Of a DNA stretch of 64,000 bases, positions 1-12,293 are shown piece by piece. How positions within the stretch are numbered: position 1 is the first letter of the stretch; each line of letters starts with the position of its first letter. Position numbers and translations under genes: made by a program. The notes under the pieces were generated by a model. The model was not told where the DNA came from and ran no database searches. It saw only the letters and a program-made list of their open reading frames with translations. The stretch comes from Plantago ovata (Eukaryota; Streptophyta; Magnoliopsida; Lamiales; Plantaginaceae), in contig CM051455.1 in the NCBI GenBank assembly GCA_028274465.1, positions 114,675,547 through 114,739,546 on the forward strand, given 5' to 3'.

Positions 1-2
1 AT

Positions 3-3000
3 CAGCCTGCTACTCAAACAAGTGCTGTTGTTGCTGCCCTTATTAATAAGGGTGCCAACTTGATTGGCAAAACGGTTCTGTCTGATATGGCTTTAAGGTT
101 CCTTCTCCAATTCACTCTTTATCTAATACTACTACTACTACTACTAATAATAATCTTACTATTAGGAGCCGACGTCACTAATACTGTAGGATTTCGTCTG
201 AAAACTAGTCTAGAAATTCTATTTTAAGAATCTTAAATTTATTCTTATCTTATATAACGTCCTTTGGTAATTGGTTTTTCATATTGTTCACTTCAGTATT
301 AGTGGAGAAAACTGGCATTATGGTACAACAACTAATCCGGCTGCACCTCAGCGAATACCAGGAGGAGTCTCAAGTGGTGCTTCTGTAGCCGTTGCAGCGG
401 AACAATCTAATTTTTCATTGGGTGAGATTTAAATATATATATAAATATATACCCACCATACATTATATTGCACATATACGTATATATGCATGCTCGTTCC
501 GTAAATAGCTCCACATAGTTTAACACACACACATTCATTAGGTCATGTTAGTGATACTTTGATCAAGTGCTGCATTAGTATCAACTGTCAAGGAAACTTA
601 GATTTTTCTTGACGATATCGATCAAGGTGGTCTCATCTCATCTTTTGCAGTAGAATTGTGAATCTTATATATCTTTGACAACGATTCAAGAGTAGAGAAT
701 TGCTCCATATACTTATAATGTATAATGATACTGTGAGTGTATCACTATTCTAGCTTATATGGCATTTGCATCAATGAAAATATAGTTCTTTCTGAATTCT
801 TTGATGGAAACTTGACATATCGTGTTTAAGTCTCATTGTCTATCCTTTTCCATTCTGATGTACTTTTGCTACTATAACAGGTATAGATACTGATGGTGGT
901 GTTCGGCTCGCTGCTGCATACTGTGGTGTATGCGGATTCCGACCTTCTCATGGAATTGTCTCCCTTTCAGGGGTTATTCCTGTTTCACCAAGCCTTGACA
1001 CTGTAGGTGCGTAATCTATTCAAAATTTTCTCCAGATTATTGACCTTCTTGAACTAGGAATGTTACTATACGGTGGTGATTTTTGCTGTAAATATTTTCT
1101 ACTTCCCAAACAAGTGTTGTACTAGGAACATCCCAACCTCCAAGAATTTTGTTGACGGGGCTGATATGTTTTGTAATTTCAACTGTGTTATGTGTTTTCT
1201 CTTCCCACTTCTTAGAGACAACTGTACAAAGACTTCTTGTATGAATAAGGTATCTAGAGAAACCAATAAAATTTCTTTGTTCCCATCATAAGTTACTGTT
1301 TTGCCATTGGGCGTCCCCGAAAGAACCATTTAATGCATATTTTTACATATCCGTACTTTACCAGGTACTCCTATCCCAATAACAACGTATGCAGAATGAC
1401 TATGGAGGGCGCTGCACGCGGTGGGGGATATCCGGGTAGAATATTAGCCTTTTGCAAGTGAAATAGTAAGATAACTTGGAATACTTTATGCTGTTTCAAA
1501 ACTTCTCAATCTATGTAAAAGTCCTTTTGGTTAGTGTTTTGAAGAGTCCTGAGGTTCTGTGTTATATATTATGAAACTGCAAGGTTTGTGGTCCATATGA
1601 TTTTTTTATTATATGAAAACACTTGTCATCAGTATGCCTCTATATTTCATAATCTACTTCACCGCAAATTGAGTCGGACTGTGTGTTTATGAATGCTGCG
1701 TTTCAGTTTTGGGCCATCCTATGTGCTGCTAGCTAGTAATGTGCGTACTTGATAATTAATGTAGTCTATGGTTTCATTACAGTTTCGTTATTGCAGGATG
1801 GTTTGGGAGGAATGGCAACGCACTTCAAAAAGTTGGACGTTTGGTTTTGCCTTTCACTGACGAACCCATACGCATCCACCCGAAAACTGTTTTCATAGCT
1901 GACGACTGTTTTAGTTTTACTGCAGAGTATTTGTCACATGTTGCCCTAGAAACTATTGAAAGGATGTTCATAAGTATGCTCTTTACCCTCTTATATATAT
2001 TCTCCTGAATTTATGCCTGTGTAATTTACATTCGGGCTAGCTATTTCTGAACATTATTCAACTTTAACAGATAGTAAGTTGAGACGAGTAGACCTTGGTG
2101 ACTATTTGGGTCGGAAAGTCCCGAGCTTAAAACTACTGCATATAGAGGAATCCAGTGGAGACGGGTTGAGCTCTCAGATTAGCATTCTAGCAAATGCCAT
2201 GCAGAAGCTGAAGAGGTTGATATTCTTCTTTGCTTTTTTCTTTTTTCTTCATTGCAGCTGGAAATTGTATTTTAATAGATGACCCATGTTTTGTCCTGCT
2301 CTCTTATCTTATTCAAAAATTTCTGATTGAACTTTTTTGTCTTCTCCAAATCAAATGCAGTGATGTCGTCCAAATATATTCCATGTTTCGTATTGATCAT
2401 TAAGTTATCTATCACTGTGTTAGCCATGTTTCGGATTAAAACCACCCGTGTTTGGCGCTGAACAACCAAATAACTTGTGTCTTAACATGTATGATCCTCT
2501 CCTCTCTGATTATTAATACTACTAAACATAACCTGATCTTTATGTGGTTCGTGTACATGATTAGCGTTCTAGCAAATGCCTGTGTAATTTAAAGAATTGT
2601 ACTGAACTTATTTTGATTACAGGTACGAGTTCAGGCAAAACCATAGTGAATGGATTGACTCAGTCAAACCTACACTGGATCCGGCTAGTTTGAGACAGGT
2701 CTCAGATACCAGGGGGTTAGCCGACTTCGAGGTTGAAAATATTCACAGAATTAGGAGTGAACTGCGGTCAGCTATATGTAGCCTTTTGGAGGTACTGCTG
2801 TATATATAGCCTTTTGAAGTTACTGGTGTATGTGTAGTTTGTCTATTACTCGTCCGTTTCTATAGATTGTTTAGGTTTGCTTTCTGGAACGGTTTTTAAG
2901 TGCTTGGGGTATTATGGGTGCTTTTTGATATATTTACCCTTCATTTTTGCTACTCTTCGGTCTTGTGGTAAAGTAAACATAAACCTGGATTCCGTTAACA

Positions 3001-4165
3001 CAAAGTTGGAGACGGTCTTTTTCTTTTTTTTTTTTTAAACTTAAAAGGAGAACCGATGTTTTAAGTTAAAATACATGTTGTTTTCAATAAAAACACTGAT
3101 TTCTTGCCATTGGGTGATATTCTTGTAACAACTTTTAACTGTGATCATCAGTAACTTCACACGAAACATTAACTCTTTCTATTGAATGAATTACAGAAAT
3201 GAAGTTTTTATTGTCCTCAAGTATTATGTTCAGGTATCTATTTTTTATACTTGGCTTGTTTCACTGAATGATCGATATATGTCTGCAGGATGATGGGATA
3301 CTAGTTATCCCTACATGTATTAATCCTCCTTCAAAGCTTGGTGCAAAAGAGATATTGTCTGAGGATTACCTGATCAGAATGTCAGCTCTTTCAAGTTTAG
3401 CTAGTATGTCGGGCTGCTGTGAGGTTAATGTTTACCTAGATTCTACCATGTGTATTGACTCAAGTCAAGGCCACTGCATCTTTTTTTTTTTTTTTTTCTA
3501 ATCCATAACCGACCCTTGTAGGTTGCACTACCTGTAAGACTCTATGAAAACAGTCCAGTTTCTGTCTCCCTAATGGCCAAGCATGGAGATGACAGATTCC
3601 TACTGGATGTTGCGGGTAAAGTTGATATTTTCTTAGAGAAGAAAGCTGAAGAAGTTAGTAAATGGAAAGCATCCTTTCGGGATTTACCAGCCATATCATG
3701 CTCAGATGATGATGATACTAGTGTATGTAGATCTTTCTTATTTTCCCTGTTGGACTTGTATTGAAGTACATTTTATCATCCATGCAACATGTGCCATACA
3801 TTTTTTTAAAAACATGTTTCCAATCCTTTAGGTGTATACACTTCTGCAGTGTCGTAATAACATACATGAATTATTTAAATCAGGGTCGGATAGCGTTCCT
3901 GGAGAAGGATTGGCAGAAAGCTGTTGAATGTCATACAGAAGCCATCAAAATCAATGGTAGTAATGCATCATACTATCATAACCGGGCTAAAGCATATTTG
4001 GAGATGCAAAGGTCGGTCATGTTTAATAGTCTAATTTCTTGTTTCTTAATTTTGGTTTGGGGGTTGTTTCTTTCTTTGTCTCATAGTTTCAGTTTGCGTG
4101 GGCATATATGCAGTTACCCCCAAGTTGAAGCAGATTTCCCTATGGCTATTGAGCTTGATGAGAAG
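3..4165 (+). CDS. OEP64: OEP64/TOC64-like amidase-TPR protein, partial, ten exons
   Basis: Ten exons read without a stop: 3-97, 297-421, 881-1006, 1797-1973, 2071-2215, 2623-2791, 3289-3423, 3522-3722, 3884-4011 and 4114-4165, about 451 codons, with GT-AG introns and consistent phases. The first eight exons form an amidase-signature domain, including PGGVSSG and DTDGGVR. The last two form part of a TPR domain ([22 protein letters not shown]). This domain order is that of plant OEP64/TOC64 and mitochondrial OM64, outer-membrane docking receptors that bind chaperone-delivered preproteins through the TPR part. The position of the amidase serine nucleophile is Gly, which in this family marks a catalytically dead amidase. 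The 5' end is outside the window. The first TPR helix is short and the final TPR exon was not found before 8 kb, so this may be a truncated paralogue. OEP64 versus OM64 cannot be decided because the N-terminus is missing. Confidence 0.85.
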
Positions 4166-4511
4166 GTCAGGTCCACCCTTAACTCGAGCCTTTTGCTTTT
4201 CGATCCTTTTTCTGTACTTGATTGACTTCAAACTAGCTAGCTAGCATCAATTGAATAGAGGAAATTAAAGTAAGTAGTAGTATCATTTTTAAGTGTGATT
4301 GCTCCAAAAGTTGTCTTACTGTTTATCAGATTCACTCTTAATTAGCACATAGCATGTTCCTAATTAATTATCCAAGCATCAATTGCATGCTTAAAATTCT
4401 GTATCATTTGCTGCAGTGTTACGTTGTTGCTGCTATCTCTAGTATTTGGTAGTGTCATATATATGTTGATTTTGCTGTTACATTTTTGTGTATTTCACTC
4501 ACATATTAATA

Positions 4512-4545
4512 CTAGTGTAGTGGCACCGCGCTCAGCGCGGTGCCA
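4512..4545 (-). mobile_element. Helitron-like 3' terminus
   Basis: Read on the minus strand, a perfect hairpin with 11-bp arms and a 3-base loop (4545 down to 4521; arm TGGCACCGCGC) is followed after five bases by CTAG at 4515-4512 and then T at 4511. Helitrons end in a short GC-rich hairpin followed by CTRR and insert between A and T, so the arrangement fits. The element would extend to higher coordinates. Its 5' TC end was not established; TC at 6096-6095 on the minus strand, preceded by A, is one weak candidate. No Rep/helicase gene is visible, so it would be non-autonomous. Confidence 0.5.
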
Positions 4546-7185
4546 AGTGTATATTAGGTGTGGCACTGTAACCTAGTGGGAATATATATCATCACACTTA
4601 ACTCTTTTTTAGTATGTAGCAAGGCGTTAAGTGCATGTTACAAGTGCATGTTACGGGGAGCATTGGAACCAAGGATGAATAATTTTTGCTTGCGTGCATT
4701 TCTTAGTTCGAGGGGTTGTTTGTGTTGTATAGACTTGGTTCTTTTGCCTTATCACTTGCACATTTGCCTTCGCTAACTAATAACACACATGAATCAAACG
4801 TAAGGAGTATTTATGAACTACCGTAGTGCCATATAACATGATAAAATAATGCTATCTCATACTTTTACGCAAAATATTAAAACGAACTGATAAAACTTTA
4901 AAATGTAATCAAAACTATACTTTTGGCATAAAGATGGCTTATTGTTCTTGTTGCCTAGCGTGGGTACTCAACGATAACAACAATGAGTGAGGACACCATT
5001 CAACTTACATAATATGTATCTAATAATCTTTCAAAGCATAATCCCAATGTATACCAAACTACAACATGCCTAATATTAAGTCAGTGACTCGATCGCACAA
5101 CAAATATCTTTGGAATTTGAGAATCACGCTACTCACCAAGTGCAGTATATAGTGACATGATGAAACAATACTTTGGCCATCAATATGCCAATTGCCATTT
5201 AAAACTACTACTTCATAAATTATATTCAAGTATTTTCTTATCTTTAAGCAAGACATCTACATAACAATAAAATGTTATGGGACCAACCGCGAATATAGCT
5301 TCACAATCTTTGGATTCAGGATATTTGTTTTGTGGCAGCGGATGTTACAGCCAGTCTCAGCCCAGTGGATGTTGCAGCCAGTCTTGGCAACATAATTAGT
5401 ATCACGTTCCTACTGTAACCAGCTCAGATGGTTCATGAATTTGTCCCATGAAAACAAATGCTGGCAAACACACTGAATAAGTACTGATCTAGAATGTCAA
5501 TGAGGTTTATTTTTTTTATGCAAATATGTAAGGAAAATCAAGTTTCCTACACTATTCATGACAAGAAGTAACAATATACAATTGAATGGATTCACTTGTT
5601 TAACTTATAATTGATCCTCCGACTGATACAGAACAACTCATACGCAAACTTCAATAAGTTAGCATAATTGAAACACTTATGCACTACAACACTTAAGTTT
5701 AACACTTGAATATTTTTATGAAGACTCTTTTTTGAACAATAGAAAAATATTTCATCAAGACATTAATAAAGACACTAAATGACTAATAATCCTACATTGC
5801 TCAACTTACATTTGATACGATTAAATACAATTGAGTATTAATTGTGATATTGACTTCTGTCCCTAAGACCCAATTGAGTAAATAGTGTAAACATGAAGAT
5901 TACCGACTTACAGTGAAATAATGGTCATCCAAGAAACAAAAAGAGCAATCAGGTAGCTAATATTAATAATTAAACTTCTCTCTTCACTTAACCAGCCTAC
6001 TGGATGTAAAGCAATTATAAAACACCGAACCGTCAAGTACTTACCGGTCCTTCAAGTTAGTACTCTAAGTAGTATAGTTTCATGCTAAGTTAGAGATATG
6101 GGAAAAAAGTCGTTTCTATTTCTTGCAACTTGCAACCCCAAATATAAAAAACATGAATCGATAGGTCTATTACAAAAATGTCTCCACCATGAAGAGATAG
6201 GCTGATTACAAAAAATGTCTCCACCATTTTTTTTAATCCTATGTCTCCCTTATATTTTTCTTTGTTAGATTTTTGGTGATCTGGTTGCACATAACATGAT
6301 TTAGGTACGGAGTAAGGGTAAATATCTAATTTCTAATAAGGCACTCTGATAAAGTAATCGAAAATATTCTCAGAAAAGCTAAATTATGGATTAGAAATAA
6401 ATTTAGATGAATAATAAACATGTGATGGAATTTGAAATGAAAATCTTTTGGAGTCTTGAAATATGTATCAGTCACTGAATAATATATTTTACAGATGCAC
6501 TTAAAATTTATATGAGTGTATAAAGATCTCATCAAGTAGTAAATGAGTATATGAAGCTCTCATAAATCAACAAATAACCAGAAAAATAGAACCTTAGGCA
6601 ATTTTGCATAGATTTACATTGTAGAAGTAATAACGTTCATGTACATAAATAGGTTAATGAAATAGTCTCACAGCAAGCAGATAATAGCATAGTTATTCTA
6701 TGACCTTGGCCGAGCATGATATATTGCCATATATCCTGGACCTAAATAACATCAAGAACAATCATGTATGGATGAAGTTGATACGAGACTTATCTGAATA
6801 AGCTATACCCGTGAAGAAGCAGAGCTGCACCATTTGGAAGTGGAAATGGGGATGCAACACTTCACCAAACTTCTGGGTTCAGAACATTCACCAGATGCAT
6901 TTTTTCTTTAAGACACTGCAAAATAGAAGGCACAATGTGGTTTTATGGATTTAGCTACCTCAGAATCCACACTTAATGTTGAGCCACCTTTCATGGAGGA
7001 ATCATTCCCTAATCCCTATCATATAAACAAAAAATGTAGTCATGGATCCAAACACAAATATCAAATTATAGAACTTAATATTGATATGTCGTCTTGGTTC
7101 ATTTTTATATATGGCACTCTAATTCAATAAACTACTTGGAGCTTAATTAGTTACAAAAGCAAAATATAGAAAACAACAGGTAAAG

Positions 7186-7636
7186 TTTAAATAAGGGGCT
7201 GTCTATCCTATAATTTCTTGCCTGAAGTAACATGAGTACCTCATCATCTTCTATGTCTAAAAAGTGTCTAGCCAAGAGTCAGTGATGTATTCAAGCCACA
7301 CAAATTACGACTCTCAACCATGTTCACGAATTAACTGCATAGTGGTAAAGGATGTTAATTTTTGACTTCTAACTACTCCAAGATAGGATAACATTGTGGT
7401 AACATATCTTGAGCTAATTTCCATTTTATTTATTTAAATAAGGGGCTGTCTATCCTATAATTTCCTGCCTGAAGTAACTTGAGCACCTCATCATCTTCTA
7501 TGTCTAGAAAGTGTCTAGCCAAGAGTTAGTGATGTATTCAAGCCACACAAATTATGACTCTCAACCACGTTCACGAATTAACTGTATAGTGTTAAAGGAT
7601 GTTAATTTTTGACTTCTAACTACTCCATATAGGATA
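7186..7636. repeat. Near-tandem duplication of about 200 bp
   Basis: The segment 7186-7389 recurs at 7433-7636 with an offset of 247 bases, roughly 10-15 differences and a unique spacer of about 43 bases. Both copies start with TTTAAATAAGGGGCTGTC. It is non-coding and lies just outside the left end of the gene-rich block. Confidence 0.85.
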
Positions 7637-7977
7637 TGAGCTAAATATTATTGTTAAAACCATATATATGTTTATCTTTACCCTCCCAAGTCGTGAGAGT
7701 ACTTACATCTTCTTCCACAACAAGTAACTTACTGTTAAATTAACCAAAATTACAAATGGGCTTAAAGCACATTTTTATGAACGGGCAGAAGTAGTGTAGA
7801 ACTGCTAATCCAAACTATCGCCTCTTCTATCTTCAAATTGTTTGGGGCATTTTTTCTGTTGACTCCTGCAGCTTGTCTTGAAGGTAAAATTGTAAGGTTT
7901 CTTGATTACTGTACAACTTAAATAGAGCATTTCATGTGAACATGCAAAAGGCCATTTGCTTCATTAAACATGGGTAC

Positions 7978-8115
7978 TGATTGGTAAAAGTGCATCCGGA
8001 AACGCGGTCAACGTTTCGTTTTACATCCGGACCTGACCAGGACAATTTCACATGCGAAAATGGCGTAGTTGACTGCCAAAAAAATTGAAAACCTCCCGCT
8101 TGGTAACATTTCGAA
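7978..8115 (+). repeat. Left terminal inverted-repeat region (degenerate)
   Basis: GATTGGT at 7978-7984 is followed by GACAATTTCACATGCG near 8041-8056 and CGCTTGGTAACATTT at about 8098-8112. The right end read inward shows the same order with smaller gaps. The stretch 8116-8523 holds no gene and represents subterminal sequence plus the 3' side of the first GRF gene. Confidence 0.45.
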
Positions 8116-8523
8116 ACGCAGCCGACAAGGTGAAATGGAAAGTGACAAATGTGATTGGTAGAAGTTGTTTGTAGTGTAAATGTGATGTATTTTGTGGTTG
8201 ATGTGCTGTAGTTACCTTTATACCCTTACTGTACACTAATTGGAAATGGGAAACACACTTCTTCAAGTTGGAACACGTTTTGTTGCTGCAATTTACGTTT
8301 TTTGATGGTATTTACCATTTTACCCCTTCGTGTAAAAAACATTGGACAGCAGTTTTTCGATCTCGATAAAGGCTTGCCATTCATGTTCCATTGAAGCAAA
8401 ACAACTCGTAATACATAGCAAATGAAAGGTTCAAACATAATCTAGCTTAATGCAAAGACATAATAGATGACAACGAATACAAAAGTTGTCATCGGAACAA
8501 GAACGGATTATGGAAGTTCAGAT

Positions 8524-9232
8524 CTATATGGCCGGCTCGTCGCCATTGTTGTTGAGTACACGATTCTCCTCGGCTTCCATCTCTGCCATCAATCTTGCCT
8601 GCTCCCTCCGCTTCTTAAATGCTTTCTTCATTTCCATCCTTGAGATCTTGCAACGGAGAGTAGCAATTTCCTTTCTCAAGCTCACTTGGCCCCGGAAAAG
8701 AGTATTGAGGACTTCCTTGTAGCGCCAGTGGACTGGAGGGTCAGACCACTGGAAGAAGTCGCAGCCTCCTTCCTTCTGTTTATAGAGAAAAGATACGGCA
8801 GCCGTACGTAGTTAGAAGAAATCGAATTTGTAGACATCATTTTTTTCCCTTGTTTACATTGGTGGATGAGTACTTTACCTTGTAGTTCTTGCACTGGATG
8901 AAACGCCTTCCGGGGTTATCGTTGTCACGCCATTGCGAAGTGCAAACCGCTGGATGTCCACATTTGCATAGGTCCTGGACGGGTTCCGGAGAATCCGGGC
9001 TATCGAGGATTACGGGACTTGAGAGAATAGGCAGGTCCGGTGGATTGGTTGCGGGGCCAGACACTTCCGGGGGTGGGATGGAAGCCGGGACAGAAAGTTG
9101 TGGTACGGGAATTGGATCTTGCAGCTGGTCGGATGGCGGTTTTTCACTGTTGGGGATGATTTCTTCGGGTATCGGTGATAGTGGCTTGGTTTGGTTCGGA
9201 TCGCACACATTTGGGTTGTTGTTGCCATCCAT
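8524..9232 (-). CDS. GRF zinc-finger protein A (201 aa, two exons)
   Basis: Exons are 9232-8879 and 8775-8524, with a 103-bp GT-AG intron in phase 0. The ATG at 9232 is preceded by a TATA box 56 bp upstream. Residues 1-88 are Pro/Ser-rich and acidic. A GRF zinc finger follows: C89-K-C91, NPGRRF at 106-111, C114 and GGC123 with FFQW at 125-128. The C-terminal 75 residues are highly charged and probably form a coiled coil. GRF fingers (as in TOP3A, NEIL3 and APEX2) coordinate zinc and bind single-stranded DNA or RNA. Small plant proteins with a GRF finger plus coiled coil are common but mostly uncharacterised, so the target is unknown. The intron lies exactly midway between the last two Cys (C-x4-intron-x4-C), as in the three paralogues downstream. 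Confidence 0.85.
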
Positions 9233-9287
9233 TGTATCTAGGTTTTTTGTTTGTTGGCTGTGGATCAGTCCTGTGAGAAGTATAGAG

Positions 9288-9296
9288 CTATATATA
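9288..9296 (-). promoter_or_regulatory. TATA box of GRF gene A
   Basis: TATATATAG on the minus strand lies 56 bp upstream of the ATG at 9232. A GGCGCC palindrome in the context TTTGGCGCC, resembling a plant E2F site, lies near 9339-9347. Otherwise 9233-9812 is non-coding. Confidence 0.6.
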
Positions 9297-9812
9297 GGTT
9301 TGGCTAGGGCAAAAAAAAGGGAGGGGTGGATGAATGTGTTTGGCGCCAGTTTTTCCCACCAAAAGTGTCATTCATTATCCATTGTGTATGTAAGCATCCA
9401 TCCATGTAGGTTGGGTTGTTTGATTTGATGGAGTACTGGCTGATGCAGTACTGTTTTCAAGTGGTATTCTCATTTTGGGTATTTGGTAGATAAAGCCAGT
9501 TTAGTAAACATATTAAGCTAGCGTTATACCATTAGTTTAGGTTTCGTAACACGTTTATTCTATGGACTCGAGGAACTCAATTTCCAAATTAGTGAGATCG
9601 TTAACTGAGGCTGCTTAAATTAATGGAGGCAGTAGCCTATAAGAGACTGTCTCATATAGGCCTAGTACAAAGTCGTACATGGTTCGTTTATGCATTATAA
9701 CTTAACCGTCCCCCTTAAGGGAGGACATCAGTTCTACCTTCTTCGCTGGAATGGAAAAAAAAAAACAACGAAATCACAATTGCATTTATAAATAAAGTCC
9801 GATGAAGCTGGA

Positions 9813-10595
9813 CTACTTGTTGTACTTGGGGGCGATTTCACGGGCGTAAGCTGGTTTTGGGTTTCCTTCTGCTCCGAGATACTTTTCCCAATCCTTTGCA
9901 TAGAGATCGGTGACGCGACGAGTAGATTCTTGAGAGTTCGAAGTTGCAGTGGATCCACTAGATCCACTAGTGGCATATCGCTTCGAACTAGATCCATGTG
10001 ATCCTGGCTCCCTCGGATCTGGGACAAAGGGCCACCAATAGTTGTTGCGTTCGAAAGTCATATCCCCAAATATTGCCTCTAGCTCATACCACATTGGATC
10101 CCCTCCGTTGTAGTACCATATAGCACGGTCGTCTTCCTATGTACGAAAAAAATGAAAGGAGTATTCTTTGTAAATATGTGACGTGTATATTAGTATGTAC
10201 CAAAATTGAAATCGGTTACTTAAATTCGTCACCTGAAGCACTCTGTCCCACACATCGTCTTTACCGATGAACTTGTTCTCGAAGGCACACCACACTAGTG
10301 GAGTCGCTTTTCGCATCCATTCCAGAAGTGTGTGGCGCTGCCATAGATTGTTGATGGCCTTCGCAACATCCATAACAGTGTACCGCCTTTTGAACCTGTC
10401 GTTTATCTTGTAGATACAGGTGTGAACCCCGTACAAGATATCTTCTGGCCATTTCCAAAGGGGTTGTGGGCCGGCTGCCATACGCTCGAGTGAAATGGCT
10501 AGGAATTCAACATGATCTTTCGGGATGAATAGGTCGTACCACTCGTGATCTTGCAAACGAGTGGCAGCAAGCCTAGAAACATCGTAGGGGGACAT
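9813..10595 (-). CDS. Myb/SANT-like DNA-binding protein B (228 aa, two exons)
   Basis: Exons are 10595-10233 and 10136-9813, with a GT-AG intron in phase 0. The protein shows the late part of a plant Myb/SANT-like domain of the Myb_DNA-bind_3 type: FKRRYT, a helix, VWDRVLQ, then after the intron EDDRAIWYY and YELEAIFGD. The C-terminal 80 residues are Ser/Gly-rich with some basic residues. It aligns by eye along about 120 residues with gene G (for example PKxHxE, WxWP, GV, FKxxYT, DDRxxWY, EL..IF). The intron falls five residues after the conserved Trp, as in gene G and the Harbinger ORF1. The role is presumably DNA binding in the nucleus, and a function within the transposon is inferred only from context. 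No frameshift or internal stop is present. Confidence 0.75.
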
Positions 10596-10670
10596 GCGTT
10601 ATTGGTTTATATTTTTTGTATCAGGAAAGTAATAGGGTGGTATTGTTGGGTAATTGGATGAAAGCCAGGG

Positions 10671-10680
10671 CAATTTATAG
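10671..10680 (-). promoter_or_regulatory. TATA box of gene B
   Basis: CTATAAATTG on the minus strand lies 76 bp upstream of the ATG at 10595. The interval 10596-11199 contains nothing else I recognise. Confidence 0.5.
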
Positions 10681-11199
10681 GGCCTTTGTTCTATATGATA
10701 AGGTCATGCTGCCTTAATTAAACTCAACCACCTCCTAGAATTGATGGTTGGGGAGCATCAATGATACGTGCGTTATTGGGCAGAGAAATCGAACGGAAAT
10801 GGATTTATTATAAACGCGTAGGTTACGATTCCCCTTATTGTACATTCCATTACGTTGTGGTCATGTGTAATTTTTTTTTATTTTAGGGATCTAGTTTATA
10901 TCCCATTTTTTTTCATTTTTTTTCGGGAATCGATGAAACTAGTAGCGTTTACTGGACGAGCAAACCCCAACTGCATTTTCACTAATGTGAAGGGCAAAAA
11001 GTTTCGAATTACATAGTGCCGAACAACATAGGGATCTTGTTCAACATAAATTAAAAAGATAGGGAGAATTCAACTAACTTATCCTAGACTCGCTTAGTGC
11101 GAGGTACTAGTCGTACATTCTTTGCATTAATCATAAATTACGAGAATCGTAGAATCAGTAGGGGCTGCTGGTAGGCGTACAAGTCTATCACTTGGTGCC

Positions 11200-11663
11200 C
11201 TACGGCCCCGCCTCGTCCATTTTCATTTTGCCCAAGTCCGCCGCTAGGTTAGGGAGCCGATCATTCAATTCCATGCTGGCATAGTTGCTTTCAATGATCT
11301 GCTCCTCCAACTGGTGGACAAGGCCCCGGAGCTGGATGATTTCACGCCTCATTATGGTTTGTTCAATGAGGAGGTTGGCCATGCAGATGCGGTAGTGCTC
11401 CGTCAGTGGAGGATCAATCCACTCTCGGTATTTGCATCCGTCTTCAAGCTGCAATATTAAAACATACGAGACAAAAGTTGTTAGACAATGTAACCCAACT
11501 AATCGGGTTGGCTCTTTCATATGAATTTTTTAATACTACTTTGAATAATAGATCCAACACACACCGCATAACGAGCACATTGTTGAATCCTCCGACCGGG
11601 AGTGGTTGGATGCCACATCGTGTACGTGAAAAGCTCGTTGCTGCAGGTGTGTGGTGGAGGCAT
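11200..11663 (-). CDS. GRF zinc-finger protein C (115 aa, two exons)
   Basis: Exons are 11663-11565 and 11448-11200, phase 0. The start was chosen at 11663 because the N-terminus MPPPHTC then matches the short N-termini of paralogues D and E; an in-frame upstream ATG exists. The finger reads H-T-C7, TPGRR, C29, intron, DGC38 and YREW. The first ligand pair of GRF A and E, CxC, is HxC here, so zinc binding would use His instead of Cys. The C-terminal 65 residues are helical, with heptad-like Leu/Ile, and should form a coiled coil. The protein has the minimal GRF-plus-coiled-coil architecture and no catalytic domain. Confidence 0.75.
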
Positions 11664-11737
11664 AGTTTCTTTGACGATCTGCCCTGTATAGTTGCAAATG
11701 TGAATGGGATGGTGGTGACATGTTACATGTTGCATGG

Positions 11738-11746
11738 CTATATATA
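11738..11746 (-). promoter_or_regulatory. TATA box of GRF gene C
   Basis: TATATATAG on the minus strand lies about 75 bp upstream of the ATG at 11663. A GGCGCC motif occurs upstream near 11790, as it does upstream of gene A. The interval 11747-12293 is otherwise non-coding. Confidence 0.55.
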
Positions 11747-12293
11747 GGCCCAAACAAAATTGGCACAACTTGGGTTGATACTAAGATGTGGCGCCAATTC
11801 CATCTCCATTTTCCCTCCATTACTGTTCACCATAACAAGTGAGATGTGTGTACTTGGCTGAGCATGGAATAGACAGCCTAAGTCTATGCATGTACTACAC
11901 AATAATATATTGGGAAGATGGTATACAATGTGATGTGAGCCATATTGAAATGTGTAAAGATCTGGTCAAAATGTTGTACTTAATTCAAACCATCAAGTCT
12001 TCTTCATTATATGTGGTGGTTGGCCCCTAGTCTTTAATGTGTATGACTAATTCGCGGTTGGTGATACGACTACGGAACGACCTAGAGTGTAACGAACGAT
12101 TATTAATCTTATATTCGTAATAACATACTGTCACAACACCAAAATGTGTTTAATAAGCACGGTTGTCCGAAAACATAAGTCGACCATGCTATAAAATACA
12201 TTGATCGACTAGAATGCATGACATAGGGTTTTTTGTTTTTCCATTCGTTATCGATTACAGATCGTAAAAGTTATTGTCGTCTAAATATGACGC

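Larger units (their letters stand above)
4166..7969. other. AT-rich non-coding stretch
   Basis: No convincing gene is seen. The stretch contains the Helitron-like tip at 4512-4545 and the duplication at 7186-7636, described separately. The rest is AT-rich with short random reading frames on both strands and no recognisable domain. It may include the last OEP64-like intron, but no matching last exon was found. Confidence 0.6.

Noticed and set aside
1073..1329. Frames inside an OEP64-like intron
   Set aside because: They lie between two good exons and have no similarity to the family.
4621..4680. Possible last TPR exon (KCMLRGALEP resembling a TPR helix)
   Set aside because: Only about ten residues fit, and the following sequence does not continue the TPR pattern.
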